From: Thiodiazotropha sp040506705
Lineage (GTDB): Bacteria; Pseudomonadota; Gammaproteobacteria; Chromatiales; Chromatiaceae
DNA length: 64,000 nt
Direction of reading: 5' to 3'
Assembly: GCA_040506705.1 (NCBI GenBank)
Contig: JBEVWG010000065.1
Coordinates: 1-64,000, forward strand
A program made the translations under genes and the position numbers. This document shows, in pieces, positions 17,586 to 26,077 of this stretch. The number at the start of each line of letters is the position of its first letter. Position 1 is the stretch's first letter. The notes beneath the pieces are model-generated. The model was not told the DNA's origin and searched no databases. It saw only the letters and a list, made by a program, of their open reading frames with translations.

Positions 17586-17699
17586 TTCGAATAGCCAATC
17601 AGGCTCTTTCCCCAAACTTTACAGGGTGGAGTCAAACAGAGACTCAAGCTATCTTTTACAAAACCCTTTAGACTACTCAGGAATAGAATGGGAGAGACC

Positions 17700-17870
17700 A
17701 TGAAGAAGTATCAATGTATTGTATGTGGCTTTATCTATGACGAAGCTGAGGGTATGCCCGAAGAGGGTATAGTTGCTGGGACACGCTGGGGGGATATCCC
17801 TGACGACTGGGAGTGTCCCGAGTGTGGGGTGAGTAAATCTGACTTCGAAATGGTTGAGATGGTCGCCTGA
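17700..17870 (+). CDS. Rubredoxin
   Basis: This 56-residue mononuclear iron electron carrier has cysteine ligands 6, 9, 39 and 42 in CIVCG and CPECG, and the typical core residues YDEAEG, GTRW and DDWECP. A GGGAGA ribosome-binding site lies 5 bases before the ATG at 17700. It is followed 35 bases later by a rubredoxin reductase-like gene. The pair should form an NAD(P)H to rubredoxin electron relay, used in other bacteria for oxidative-stress defence or hydroxylases. Confidence 0.96.
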   Translation: MKKYQCIVCGFIYDEAEGMPEEGIVAGTRWGDIPDDWECPECGVSKSDFEMVEMVA

Positions 17871-17905
17871 TAGAGTAAACCAACAACAGATTTAAGAATA
17901 ACAAC

Positions 17906-19063
17906 ATGGATAAAATTTTGATCCTGGGGTCTGGCCTGGCCGGCTACAGTCTGGCCCGAGAGATTCGGGCCATCGATGATCAGGTTCCACTACAGATGAT
18001 TACTGCAGATGCCGGGGATTTCTACTCCAAGCCAATGCTCTCTAATGGATTGGCTCAGGGTAAAAGCGCCGACGACCTGATCAACGCTTCTGCCGAAACG
18101 ATGGCAGAGCGGATCGATATGACAATCGAGCCTCACACTGTTGCCTTACAAATCATCCCTGAAGCACAAAAAGTAGTCACTAACCAGGGCGAGAGATCCT
18201 ACTCATCCCTGGTTCTGGCGCTCGGGGCACGACCCATTGTGCCGGTGATGAGAGGCGATGCTGTAGATCAACGCATCACTATCAACAGTCTGTACGACTA
18301 CCGCAACTTTCGACGGCAACTACCCGACCCGCCAGCCCACATTGCCATAATCGGCCCAGGCCTTATCGGTTGTGAATTTGCCAATGACCTGCTCGGATCA
18401 GGTTACCGGGTAAGTCTGATCGGACCCGATCCTCACCCCATAAGTACTCTACTGCCGGAAATCACAGGCAGAGCCCTGCAAGAGGCTATGACCCTCGCCG
18501 GTGCCGCTTGGCATCTGCGACAGACCGCCGCAATCATGGACCACTCTGCCGGCGGATTTAAGTTAACCCTGACCGATGCCTCTACCCTGGATTGTGATCT
18601 GGTGATCTCCGCTGTAGGGCTGCTGCCGGAGATGCAACTGGCCTCATCTGCCGGATTGACTACTGGGCGTGGTATAAAAACAGATCAGCTTTTATGCACC
18701 AGTAACAGCAACATCTTTGCTTTGGGTGACTGTGCTGAAGTTGCGGGGTTAAACCTGCCCTATGTGATGCCCATCATGAACGCTGCCCGCGCTCTGGCAA
18801 AGACCCTCACAGGTAATCTGACAAAGGTTATCTATCCGGCCATGCCGGTGGTGATTAAAACACCTCTGCACCCGATAGTGATTGCGCCACCCATGGCTGG
18901 AGAGCCAGGAGAGTGGCAGAATCAGCAGGATGATCAAGGCACCCGGTGTCTGTTCAATGCCCCAGATGGCAGCTTGCGGGGATTTGTCTTAAGTGGTGGC
19001 CATCTGGATCAGAAGCAGACCCTGGCCAAGCAACTACCACTCATGCTCGAAGCAACGACTTAG
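17906..19063 (+). CDS. Rubredoxin-NAD(+) reductase-like FAD oxidoreductase
   Basis: This 385-residue FAD/NAD(P)H oxidoreductase is of the pyridine-nucleotide-disulfide family without redox cysteines. The N-terminal FAD motif is GSGLAG (8-13). The NAD motif is GPGLIGCEFA near 150, and the second FAD site is IFALGDCAEV near 270. It shows the AlkT/RubB arrangement and directly follows rubredoxin, which makes that its likely acceptor. The 3' end overlaps the convergent DUF1415 gene by 30 bases. Confidence 0.92.
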   Translation: MDKILILGSGLAGYSLAREIRAIDDQVPLQMITADAGDFYSKPMLSNGLAQGKSADDLINASAETMAERIDMTIEPHTVALQIIPEAQKVVTNQGERSYSSLVLALGARPIVPVMRGDAVDQRITINSLYDYRNFRRQLPDPPAHIAIIGPGLIGCEFANDLLGSGYRVSLIGPDPHPISTLLPEITGRALQEAMTLAGAAWHLRQTAAIMDHSAGGFKLTLTDASTLDCDLVISAVGLLPEMQLASSAGLTTGRGIKTDQLLCTSNSNIFALGDCAEVAGLNLPYVMPIMNAARALAKTLTGNLTKVIYPAMPVVIKTPLHPIVIAPPMAGEPGEWQNQQDDQGTRCLFNAPDGSLRGFVLSGGHLDQKQTLAKQLPLMLEATT

Positions 19064-19591
19064 TCGTTGTTTCAACGCCTCCAATCCCATCTCCTTCAGC
19101 AGTGCCACATTACGCTCAGGAATAAGCTCCGGATCAGGATAGCTTTTCAATGCCTGCTCCAATGAGACCTCCCGTATCAGGTGAAACATGGGATATGGGG
19201 AGCGGTTGGTATAGTTGCTCGGATCATCTTCATCACACCCTTCAAACTGATAATCAGGGTGAAAACTGGCCAGTTGAAATACCCCCTCCAGACCAGCCTC
19301 CGGTATTACTGACTCTACCGCCTGGAGTAGATCCAGGTAGTCATCAAAGGACGCCAGCCCCTTAGGCACAATCAGCAGGCTCGCTTCAGCCTCCTCCTCG
19401 CTGAGGCCGTACAAGGTTTCAAATTCAGTCAACACAGAACGGTAGATTCCATCCATATCCGATTCTACGCAGACCGCATAGCGTATGCGCCCGGCTTTCA
19501 CCGGGACAGCGGCAAATGGGCAGAGGTTGAGCTCTACCACAGTACCCTCAACCCAACGCCGGGTTGCTTCCAGGACAGCATCACTGTTCAT
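19034..19591 (-). CDS. DUF1415 family protein
   Basis: This 185-residue protein opens with ATRRWVEGTVVELNLCPFA and contains the conserved FHPDYQFEG and NRSPYPMFHLIRE segments typical of DUF1415. The function of the family is not established. No signal peptide or membrane segment is visible, so it is probably cytoplasmic. The ATG at 19591 has GGAGAG five bases upstream and lies inside the 3' end of the MOSC gene, so the two are translationally coupled. Its 3' end overlaps the convergent rubredoxin reductase gene. Confidence 0.88.
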   Translation of the reverse strand: MNSDAVLEATRRWVEGTVVELNLCPFAAVPVKAGRIRYAVCVESDMDGIYRSVLTEFETLYGLSEEEAEASLLIVPKGLASFDDYLDLLQAVESVIPEAGLEGVFQLASFHPDYQFEGCDEDDPSNYTNRSPYPMFHLIREVSLEQALKSYPDPELIPERNVALLKEMGLEALKQRLSRCFEHEW

Positions 19592-20396
19592 CACGACTCT
19601 CCACTATCTCCACTGGCATACCCACCCTGAGTTCACCAGGCTGATCATGTAGCAGATTTTGACCAAAATAGACCTGATTCCCACGCCGCCGATATCGAGC
19701 CAAGGTTACCAAGGGCTCACGCCCCTTGGTGCCCGTCAGAGGATCAACCGTTGTGATAGCACAACGAGAACAGGGTTTTACAAGTTGCAGTACCATACTG
19801 CCAATTTTGATCATTGACCATTGATCTTCTGCATAAGGGGAACAGCCGGAGACTACCAGGTTAGGACGAAACCGCTTCATCGTAACCGGCTCACTCAAGC
19901 GACTGTTCAAATCATCCAGCGAGGCCTCAGAAATTAACAGCAGAGGAAATCCATCAGCAAAAGAGGTGTGGTGTTGGGGATTCGCATAGCGCTGATCCAC
20001 CTGGCGTCTCACATCATCAGCCATGTGAACCAGCTGGCATTCAACACCCAGAAACTGACTCAACCAGGCATCAGCATCTTGCCCCACCGGCGTTGCTTCA
20101 CATCGATCTCGCCACACCTCCACCTCAACTCTGGGATCTCTCGGATTGGGCCTGCTGACCCTTAAAGGAGAGATCTCTGGCGCAGACAGGCTGATCCCAA
20201 AGTCATCAACTGAAACCTGGATCAAGGCCATACGGGGCAACGACCGCTGTGACAAAAAGTGCCCTTCAGGATCCACCACCATCCAGCGACGATCATCTAC
20301 CAGACCAAACCCATCCAGTTTTGCCTGGGTGAGATCCAGGCCCGATAGAGATTTCACCGGATAGATATGAATGGCACTCAATTTAATCTGATTCAC
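19581..20396 (-). CDS. MOSC domain protein (YcbX-like)
   Basis: This 271-residue protein has an N-terminal MOSC beta-barrel domain (IHIYPVKSLSGLDL at 9-22, then FLSQRSLPRMALI). A C-terminal MOSC domain carries the conserved cysteine in KPCSRCAITTVD near residue 215. MOSC proteins bind the molybdenum cofactor; YcbX and the mARC proteins reduce N-hydroxylated compounds, which is the most likely role. The C-terminal ferredoxin domain found in full-length E. coli YcbX is absent, so an external electron donor would be needed. The GTG start at 20396 has a clear AGGAGG upstream. Confidence 0.88.
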   Translation of the reverse strand: MNQIKLSAIHIYPVKSLSGLDLTQAKLDGFGLVDDRRWMVVDPEGHFLSQRSLPRMALIQVSVDDFGISLSAPEISPLRVSRPNPRDPRVEVEVWRDRCEATPVGQDADAWLSQFLGVECQLVHMADDVRRQVDQRYANPQHHTSFADGFPLLLISEASLDDLNSRLSEPVTMKRFRPNLVVSGCSPYAEDQWSMIKIGSMVLQLVKPCSRCAITTVDPLTGTKGREPLVTLARYRRRGNQVYFGQNLLHDQPGELRVGMPVEIVESRDEQ

Positions 20397-20542
20397 ATTT
20401 AATCCTCCTGAATGAGGACGGTTTCATGACAAAGGGGAAATTCAAGCTACATTCCTACAGATATCTGCCGATACGGATTCAGATACTAAACTATTCCATC
20501 ATATGTGAACGACTAGCGTACGTCAGCTCAGGAGGAGAACCT

Positions 20543-21652
20543 ATGGATATCGTGCCTTATTTAAAACTGATGGTGCAAAAAAATGGCTCGGATCTGTTTT
20601 TTAGTACAGGTGCACCACCAAACCTGAAAGCAGAGGGCGAAACGCGCCCGGTAGGCACATCCCCCCTACAGACAGGCCAGGTAAGAAAACTTGCCTACGG
20701 CATCATGAGCGATGATCAAATCAAAGAGTACGAAGCGACCTTTGAGTGTAATCTCGCAATTTCGGTCAGCTCACTCGGGCGTTTTCGTGTCAACGTCTAC
20801 CGCCAGCGCGGTGATGCCGCGATGGTGATACGTTACATCAAAGGTGTCATCCCTCCGGTCGAAAAACTCAACCTGCCGGTAATCCTGAAAGATTTAATCA
20901 TGGAGCCCAGAGGGCTGATCCTGGTAGTTGGCGCCACTGGATCGGGTAAATCAACCACACTGGCGGCTATGATTGAGCATCGCAACCAGAACCGTACCGG
21001 TCATATTCTTACCATCGAAGATCCTATCGAATACCTCTATACCCACAAAAAGTCTGTGGTGGATCAGCGTGAGGTAGGGCTGGACACCCTCTCCTACGAA
21101 AACGCACTGAAAAATGCCATGCGTGAGGCCCCGGATGTGATTCAGATTGGTGAAATTCGTGAAATGTTCACCATGCAACATGCGATTGCTTACGCAGAAA
21201 CAGGTCATCTCTGTCTCTCGACACTGCATGCCAACAATGCCAATCAGGCCCTCGACCGGATAATCAACTTTTTCCCCGATACAGCTCATCAACAGCTCTA
21301 TATGGATCTCTCGCTGAATCTTAAAGCGGTTGTCTCGCAACGCCTTGTCAAGGGCAAGAACGGACAGCGCATACCCGCTGTAGAGATTCTGCTACTCACC
21401 ACTTACATCTCCGAACTGATTCAGAAGGGTGATGTCCACACCATAAAAGAGGTTATGGAACAGGGTAACGAACGGGGTATGCAGACATTCGATCAATCAC
21501 TCTATAAGCTCTACCAGGAAGGCAAAATCACCCTGGAAGAGGCGCTTGCCCATGCAGACTCGCGCAACAACCTCTCATTGAAGATTCGCCTCTCCGACAC
21601 CGATGGCATATCAGCCCCAGGAGGCCTGGGCGTGGCAGAGGATCAATTCTGA
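20543..21652 (+). CDS. pilU: Twitching-motility ATPase PilU (PilT-like)
   Basis: This 369-residue hexameric ATPase of the PilT/PilU group assists retraction of type IV pili at the inner membrane. Walker A is GATGSGKST near 135-143. HILTIEDPIEYLY and the histidine box LCLSTLHANNANQALDRIINFFP are present, the latter typical of PilU. The Walker B region reads GEIREMFTM, whereas PilU proteins I know have GEIRDRETM, so this stretch is unusual. The ATG at 20543 has a strong GGAGGAG seven bases upstream; the open frame begins earlier at 20426 without support. No pilT or other pilus gene lies next to it. Confidence 0.92.
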   Translation: MDIVPYLKLMVQKNGSDLFFSTGAPPNLKAEGETRPVGTSPLQTGQVRKLAYGIMSDDQIKEYEATFECNLAISVSSLGRFRVNVYRQRGDAAMVIRYIKGVIPPVEKLNLPVILKDLIMEPRGLILVVGATGSGKSTTLAAMIEHRNQNRTGHILTIEDPIEYLYTHKKSVVDQREVGLDTLSYENALKNAMREAPDVIQIGEIREMFTMQHAIAYAETGHLCLSTLHANNANQALDRIINFFPDTAHQQLYMDLSLNLKAVVSQRLVKGKNGQRIPAVEILLLTTYISELIQKGDVHTIKEVMEQGNERGMQTFDQSLYKLYQEGKITLEEALAHADSRNNLSLKIRLSDTDGISAPGGLGVAEDQF

Positions 21653-21839
21653 TTTTGATCGTTCGATCAGTAAGGCACTCGCTCAGTCCCATGAAATAGA
21701 GCGGGTGCTGCGTCATTTCACCACAAATAACTATAGAAATCGGATGAAATGAGATAAATACCACAATTAAACAACCGTGAAATAAGAGACAATATAGGTC
21801 ACTGCACTAGAATAATACAAGGTATTCGAATCAATTCAG

Positions 21840-21945
21840 ATGGACTTGGTCGAATGGAAAGAGAAGAGGACTCTCGCGTTGGGAATCAAACAGATAGACA
21901 GTCAACAAACGGTTGAACTTACTAATCGGACCATAAACTCCACTC
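21840..21945 (+). pseudogene. Remnant of a bacteriohemerythrin N-terminus
   Basis: The frame from 21840 reads MDLVEWKEKRTLALGIKQID followed by SQQTVELTNRTINS. That matches the start of bacteriohemerythrins (LVEW, LALGI, EID.QH, LVELIN), but the first iron-ligand histidine of the DxQH motif is replaced by Gln. No further hemerythrin-like sequence follows; the frame continues as unrelated residues to 22154 and overlaps the next gene. It looks like a decayed 5' fragment, not a working oxygen-binding protein. Confidence 0.55.
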
Positions 21946-22150
21946 TAGTGTTTGTACTGACTCCAGCTAAAGAGATCAGTCTGGAGTCACGCCGCTTGGG
22001 ATTGGCTGCAAACTTCGCTTTACTTACAAATCCTGTCGATTCACCGACCCCCTTTAATCCAATTACCCAACCCAACCCTCTTTGTGTTCTACGCAGCAGG
22101 GCAAAACATGAGCACAAGGTGTTGACCAGTCATACCCCTGGAGCAACGCC

Positions 22151-25100
22151 ATGAAATCAGTTCGATTTTATTTGGCGCTGATCATTTTAATTGCCCTTGA
22201 AGCCTCTATCCTGCTTTTCAACTACGGGCGGGAGGTTACCCATCATCTGGCACTGCTTGAGGCCACACGCCAGACCGCTGTTGCCAGTGTTCTTGACAGC
22301 TATCAGCGTATTATCGAAGTATTCTACGATGAACGGTTTAACCAGCCCCCAACTGCAGCGCTACTTTCCAAAGCGGCGAACAGCGGAGAGAAGGATCAGG
22401 ACGAATTAAGAGAGCGTCTCTACAATCGCTTTATCTCAAGTTACGAGAACCTACAAAGCAAAGGCATACAATCACTGCAGTTTATCCTTGCTGACGGACA
22501 AAGCTTTCTTCGCTTCGAGAATCCTGGATTGCATAGTGAACAGCTAATGAGTCACCGCCCGATGCTGAAGAGTGTCATGAATGGCTTCCCCCAAGGCGGG
22601 ATAGTTGAGTACGACCCGGTCTATCCCAGTTACCGCTTCGCCTTTCCAATCAAACAAGATAATCTTGTTGTCGGCATTGTCGATCTTGGGGTCTCTTTCG
22701 AGGCAATTCGTAACTCATTGATCAAACTCGACAGCATGGAGAACACCCACTATTGGCTGTTATTAAAAGCGAGTAATTTCGCGTCGGTTATGACCCCCGA
22801 AACAAAAAGCCACTATCGCAGCTCAAACCTCGACCAAAAATTTCTGCTGGAAAAGCTGCAGACCGATCAACAACACAGTAAAAATCTAAACAGGATAGAA
22901 TCCTACCTGCAATCGAATCCTGAACTGCAACAAGCATTGGAATCTGAACAAGGATTCGCTTCAGAAATCTGTCTACAAACCAACGAATGCTATACGGTCA
23001 GTCTTCAAGCCCTTCGCGACAGCAATCAAAACACAACAGCATATCTTCTAAGCTACTCAACGGCTGATCAGTTGCGCCAAATGAGAAGCTCACATCTGAC
23101 TGTTTTCCTATTGGGCAGCATTCTGATCTCAATTGCATTGTATATCTTTAACCGCTGGTTACAGATAACCCAGCGACTACGCACCATTTCAGATCATATG
23201 GCAGAAGGGCTATATGTTACCGATACCACAGGCAAGTTATTGTATGTAAACCCTACAGCTTGTGAAATCCTGAAATACAGCAGAAGCCAATTGATTGGTC
23301 GCAACGTACAGGATCTTCTCTATAGCGATAAACGTGGCAAACCATTGCGGCGCGATGCAAGTGCTATTCAGAAACATAATCTCAGTGGTACAAATTTCAG
23401 AAGTGAAAATGAACACTTTCGATGCCAGGATGGCAGCACAATCAGAGCCAGCGTGGTCTGCTCTCCAGTATGGAACAATGGCGCGCTCTCAGGCTCAGTG
23501 GTTCTATTTCGAGACATCACTCACGAGTATGAAATTCAACGAAGACAAAAGCGGAGCGATATCGCGCTTAGCTCTCTCGCTGAAGGTGTTATGGTGACCG
23601 ATGCCGAAGGAAGGATTGAAGCGGTAAACAAAGCATTCAGTGAAATCACAGGCTATCAGGAACATGAGGTTCTTGGAAAAAATCCACGTCTAATGAAGTC
23701 AGGGCAACATGATGGCGATTTTTATAAAAGCATGTGGGAGCGACTGATTCTAGAGGGCGAATGGGAAGGGGAGATCTGGAATCGTCGCAAAAACGGGCAG
23801 ATCTATCCAGAGCTACTACGAATCACCAGTGTCATTGGTAAGGATGGCAATATCACTGAGTACGTAGCAACGTTCAGTGACATCACTGAAAAGCGCCAGC
23901 ATGAAATGCAACTCCACCAGCTGGCCTATACCGACCCACTAACCAAGCTGCATAATCGTACTGCATTTATCGAGACCTTCGGCCATGCATTGGCTCATGC
24001 TCAGCGCCGTAAAACCCGCTGCGCACTACTCTATCTTGACCTTGATCGTTTCAAGAAGATTAACGATACCCTTGGTCATGATTTTGGAGACAAAGTACTG
24101 CTGGAGAGCGCCCAGCGCCTTAACCAGGCTGTGCGCAACGAAGATGAAGTGGCGCGATTGGGTGGGGATGAATTTATCGTACTACTGGAGGACATTAGCC
24201 AAGATGATGCCGCTGCCAGGGTTGCACGTAAAATAGTGAGTCTACTGGGACAACCGATTAACCTGGAACCCCATACACTGCATGTCACTGCAAGTGTTGG
24301 TATTGCCATTTATCCTGATGATGGCAATGACTTAACTACGCTGTTAAAGAATGCTGACGCAGCAATGTATATGGCCAAGCGTGAAGGTCGGAATGGCTTT
24401 CACTATTTCACCTCAGCCATGGCAGAAAAAGAGGAGAATCGATTTAAACTCGAGATAGACCTGCATACTGCATTGATGAATGATGAATTTCTGCTCCAAT
24501 ACCAGCCTAAAGTCAATCTGCCGAGTGGTAAGACCATTGGCTATGAAGCTCTGCTCTATTGGCAACATCCTAGACTTGGGCTCCTTTCCGCTGGCGAGTT
24601 TTTAAGTGTCGCTCACGATGCCGGGGTAATGCGGGACATCACACATTGGGTGATCAATGAGTCATGCAACCAAATGCTGGAGTGGCTCGACCAGGGTTTA
24701 GACCCGGGTCGAATGGCGATTAATATTGATACACATACTTTCAACAGCAGTGATGCCTACGATCAGATATGCCGAACAGTTGAACTCGCCGGTATCAGTC
24801 CCAGCCGTATTGAGTTGGAAATAGCTGAAAGCGGACTACTGGAAAAGCCTGTTGATGACCCATTTTGGGAGCAACTTATTCAACTCGGCTACACTCTCTC
24901 TATCGATGATTTTGGCACAGGTGTCTCCTCTCTCCATCGACTGATACACCTGCCGGTAACCACACTGAAAATCGATCAATCGCTGATCGGGGGTATTCAA
25001 CATGATGAAGACGATTGCAGTATTATCCGCACCGTAGTTGCAATGGGAAAAGGCCTGGGTTTAAACATATTGGCGGAAGGCGTTGAGAATCAAACACAAC

Positions 25101-25261
25101 TCGATTTTCTCTGTGAAATTGGCTGCGATCAAGGCCAGGGGTTCCTTTTCGCGAGGCCACAATCTTCTGTCACCATTACCGATTCATTAACCCGGCACCT
25201 TGATAGCCATGCTCAGCCGAAGGATGCCTGCCTGCAGCAAGGCATCAAAACGCCACTGTAG
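22151..25261 (+). CDS. Membrane sensor with PAS-PAS-GGDEF-EAL domains
   Basis: This 1,036-residue c-di-GMP protein has a transmembrane helix at about 5-25, a periplasmic sensor of roughly 290 residues and a second transmembrane helix at about 317-338. Two PAS domains (about 345-455 and 462-580), a GGDEF domain with intact GGDEF at 671-675 and an EAL domain with EAL at 799-801 follow. Later EAL signatures are present (IDDFGTG, LKIDQS, AEGVE). The usual TE of the LELTES motif reads EIAES here, keeping the glutamate. Both synthesis and hydrolysis are possible on motif grounds. It starts at ATG 22151 after GGAG. The sensed signal is unknown. Confidence 0.92.
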   Translation: MKSVRFYLALIILIALEASILLFNYGREVTHHLALLEATRQTAVASVLDSYQRIIEVFYDERFNQPPTAALLSKAANSGEKDQDELRERLYNRFISSYENLQSKGIQSLQFILADGQSFLRFENPGLHSEQLMSHRPMLKSVMNGFPQGGIVEYDPVYPSYRFAFPIKQDNLVVGIVDLGVSFEAIRNSLIKLDSMENTHYWLLLKASNFASVMTPETKSHYRSSNLDQKFLLEKLQTDQQHSKNLNRIESYLQSNPELQQALESEQGFASEICLQTNECYTVSLQALRDSNQNTTAYLLSYSTADQLRQMRSSHLTVFLLGSILISIALYIFNRWLQITQRLRTISDHMAEGLYVTDTTGKLLYVNPTACEILKYSRSQLIGRNVQDLLYSDKRGKPLRRDASAIQKHNLSGTNFRSENEHFRCQDGSTIRASVVCSPVWNNGALSGSVVLFRDITHEYEIQRRQKRSDIALSSLAEGVMVTDAEGRIEAVNKAFSEITGYQEHEVLGKNPRLMKSGQHDGDFYKSMWERLILEGEWEGEIWNRRKNGQIYPELLRITSVIGKDGNITEYVATFSDITEKRQHEMQLHQLAYTDPLTKLHNRTAFIETFGHALAHAQRRKTRCALLYLDLDRFKKINDTLGHDFGDKVLLESAQRLNQAVRNEDEVARLGGDEFIVLLEDISQDDAAARVARKIVSLLGQPINLEPHTLHVTASVGIAIYPDDGNDLTTLLKNADAAMYMAKREGRNGFHYFTSAMAEKEENRFKLEIDLHTALMNDEFLLQYQPKVNLPSGKTIGYEALLYWQHPRLGLLSAGEFLSVAHDAGVMRDITHWVINESCNQMLEWLDQGLDPGRMAINIDTHTFNSSDAYDQICRTVELAGISPSRIELEIAESGLLEKPVDDPFWEQLIQLGYTLSIDDFGTGVSSLHRLIHLPVTTLKIDQSLIGGIQHDEDDCSIIRTVVAMGKGLGLNILAEGVENQTQLDFLCEIGCDQGQGFLFARPQSSVTITDSLTRHLDSHAQPKDACLQQGIKTPL

Positions 25262-25262
25262 T

Positions 25263-25369
25263 ACGCTTTGGTGGGGCATGGCTCCACCCTACCTGCCGGG
25301 GTAAAGTGTAGGGTGGGGCCATGCCCCACCAGGTGCGCTCTAAAAAGAGAGTAACACTATACAAATCAG
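25263..25369. repeat. 107-base direct repeat, unit 1
   Basis: The unit begins ACGCTTTGGTGGGGC and ends TACAAATCAG. It contains the same GTAGGGTGGGGC / GCCCCACC palindrome found at 1-45, 333-380 and near 50070-50157. It is repeated almost identically at 25468-25573. It starts two bases after the GGDEF/EAL stop codon. Confidence 0.85.
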
Positions 25370-25467
25370 CCTACAGCCAGTTTTGATAACGCAGGCAGTA
25401 GCCACTTAAGCCTGTCTTGTTCGACCTAAAAAATCAGCGATACGAACTATTTTTGTGACATTCAAGC

Positions 25468-25573
25468 ACGCTTTGGTGGGGCAGGGCCCCACCCTACCTG
25501 CCGGGGTAAAGTGTAGGGTGGGGCCATGCCCCACCAAGTGCGCTCTAAAAAAGAGTAACACTATACAAATCAG
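25468..25573. repeat. 107-base direct repeat, unit 2
   Basis: This is the second, near-identical copy of 25263-25369, about 98 bases further on. Differences are a few substitutions around GGGCATGGC/GGGCAGGGC and one base in the CTCTAAAAA run. The remaining 230 bases to the next gene at 25804 hold no recognisable feature. Confidence 0.85.
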
Positions 25574-25803
25574 TGATACTTAAGTGCTGTAAAGGCAATA
25601 TGACATAGCGAGTATGGGGCAAAAAAAATAGAAAATATTGCTTAAGCTCTATCAGTAACAACCCTGCACTAGCCCCGAAACCCTGATCAACAACATCTAT
25701 CGAACAGAGTCACTAGTGCATGATTGCTTAATGGGTATGAACTTGCGGTATAGTATCCCTATATACGAATAAAACCACAGCTGAAAAATGAGGCAATGAG
25801 CTG

Positions 25804-26028
25804 ATGAATGAGACCATAATGGTATTACCCAGTAGACGCCCAGAAGAGATTAAACTGGTCAAAGTCCCCCATGACCTGGATCGAAATGAAGCCTACCGAT
25901 TTGCTACCGGTATTATCGCCCAGGCTGAAGAGACCAATACCAACTATCGTTGGGAGGATATCGCAGAAGCCCTGGAAGCACGCGGATTCGAAACCGTCGA
26001 TGCGATCATTGGCCCCGCTTTGGACTAA
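25804..26028 (+). CDS. Small conserved-looking hypothetical protein
   Basis: This 74-residue acidic protein has no signal peptide, membrane segment or cysteine. It is predicted mainly helical, with a YRWEDIAEALEARGF segment (about 48-62). I do not recognise the family. It is judged real because codon usage looks ordinary, the frame fills the space between the upstream repeats and the convergent ATPase gene, and there is no better frame on either strand. A hairpin lies just downstream. Confidence 0.6.
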   Translation: MNETIMVLPSRRPEEIKLVKVPHDLDRNEAYRFATGIIAQAEETNTNYRWEDIAEALEARGFETVDAIIGPALD

Positions 26029-26038
26029 TCAGCTGTAA

Positions 26039-26056
26039 CTTGTAGAGAACTACAAG
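26039..26056. terminator. Short hairpin between convergent genes
   Basis: The seven-base stem CTTGTAG / CTACAAG with loop AGAA sits between the 74-residue protein gene and the convergent ATPase gene. There is no T-tract, so termination is only a suggestion. Confidence 0.35.
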
Positions 26057-26077
26057 CATCAATTGGAGAGTAAAGCC

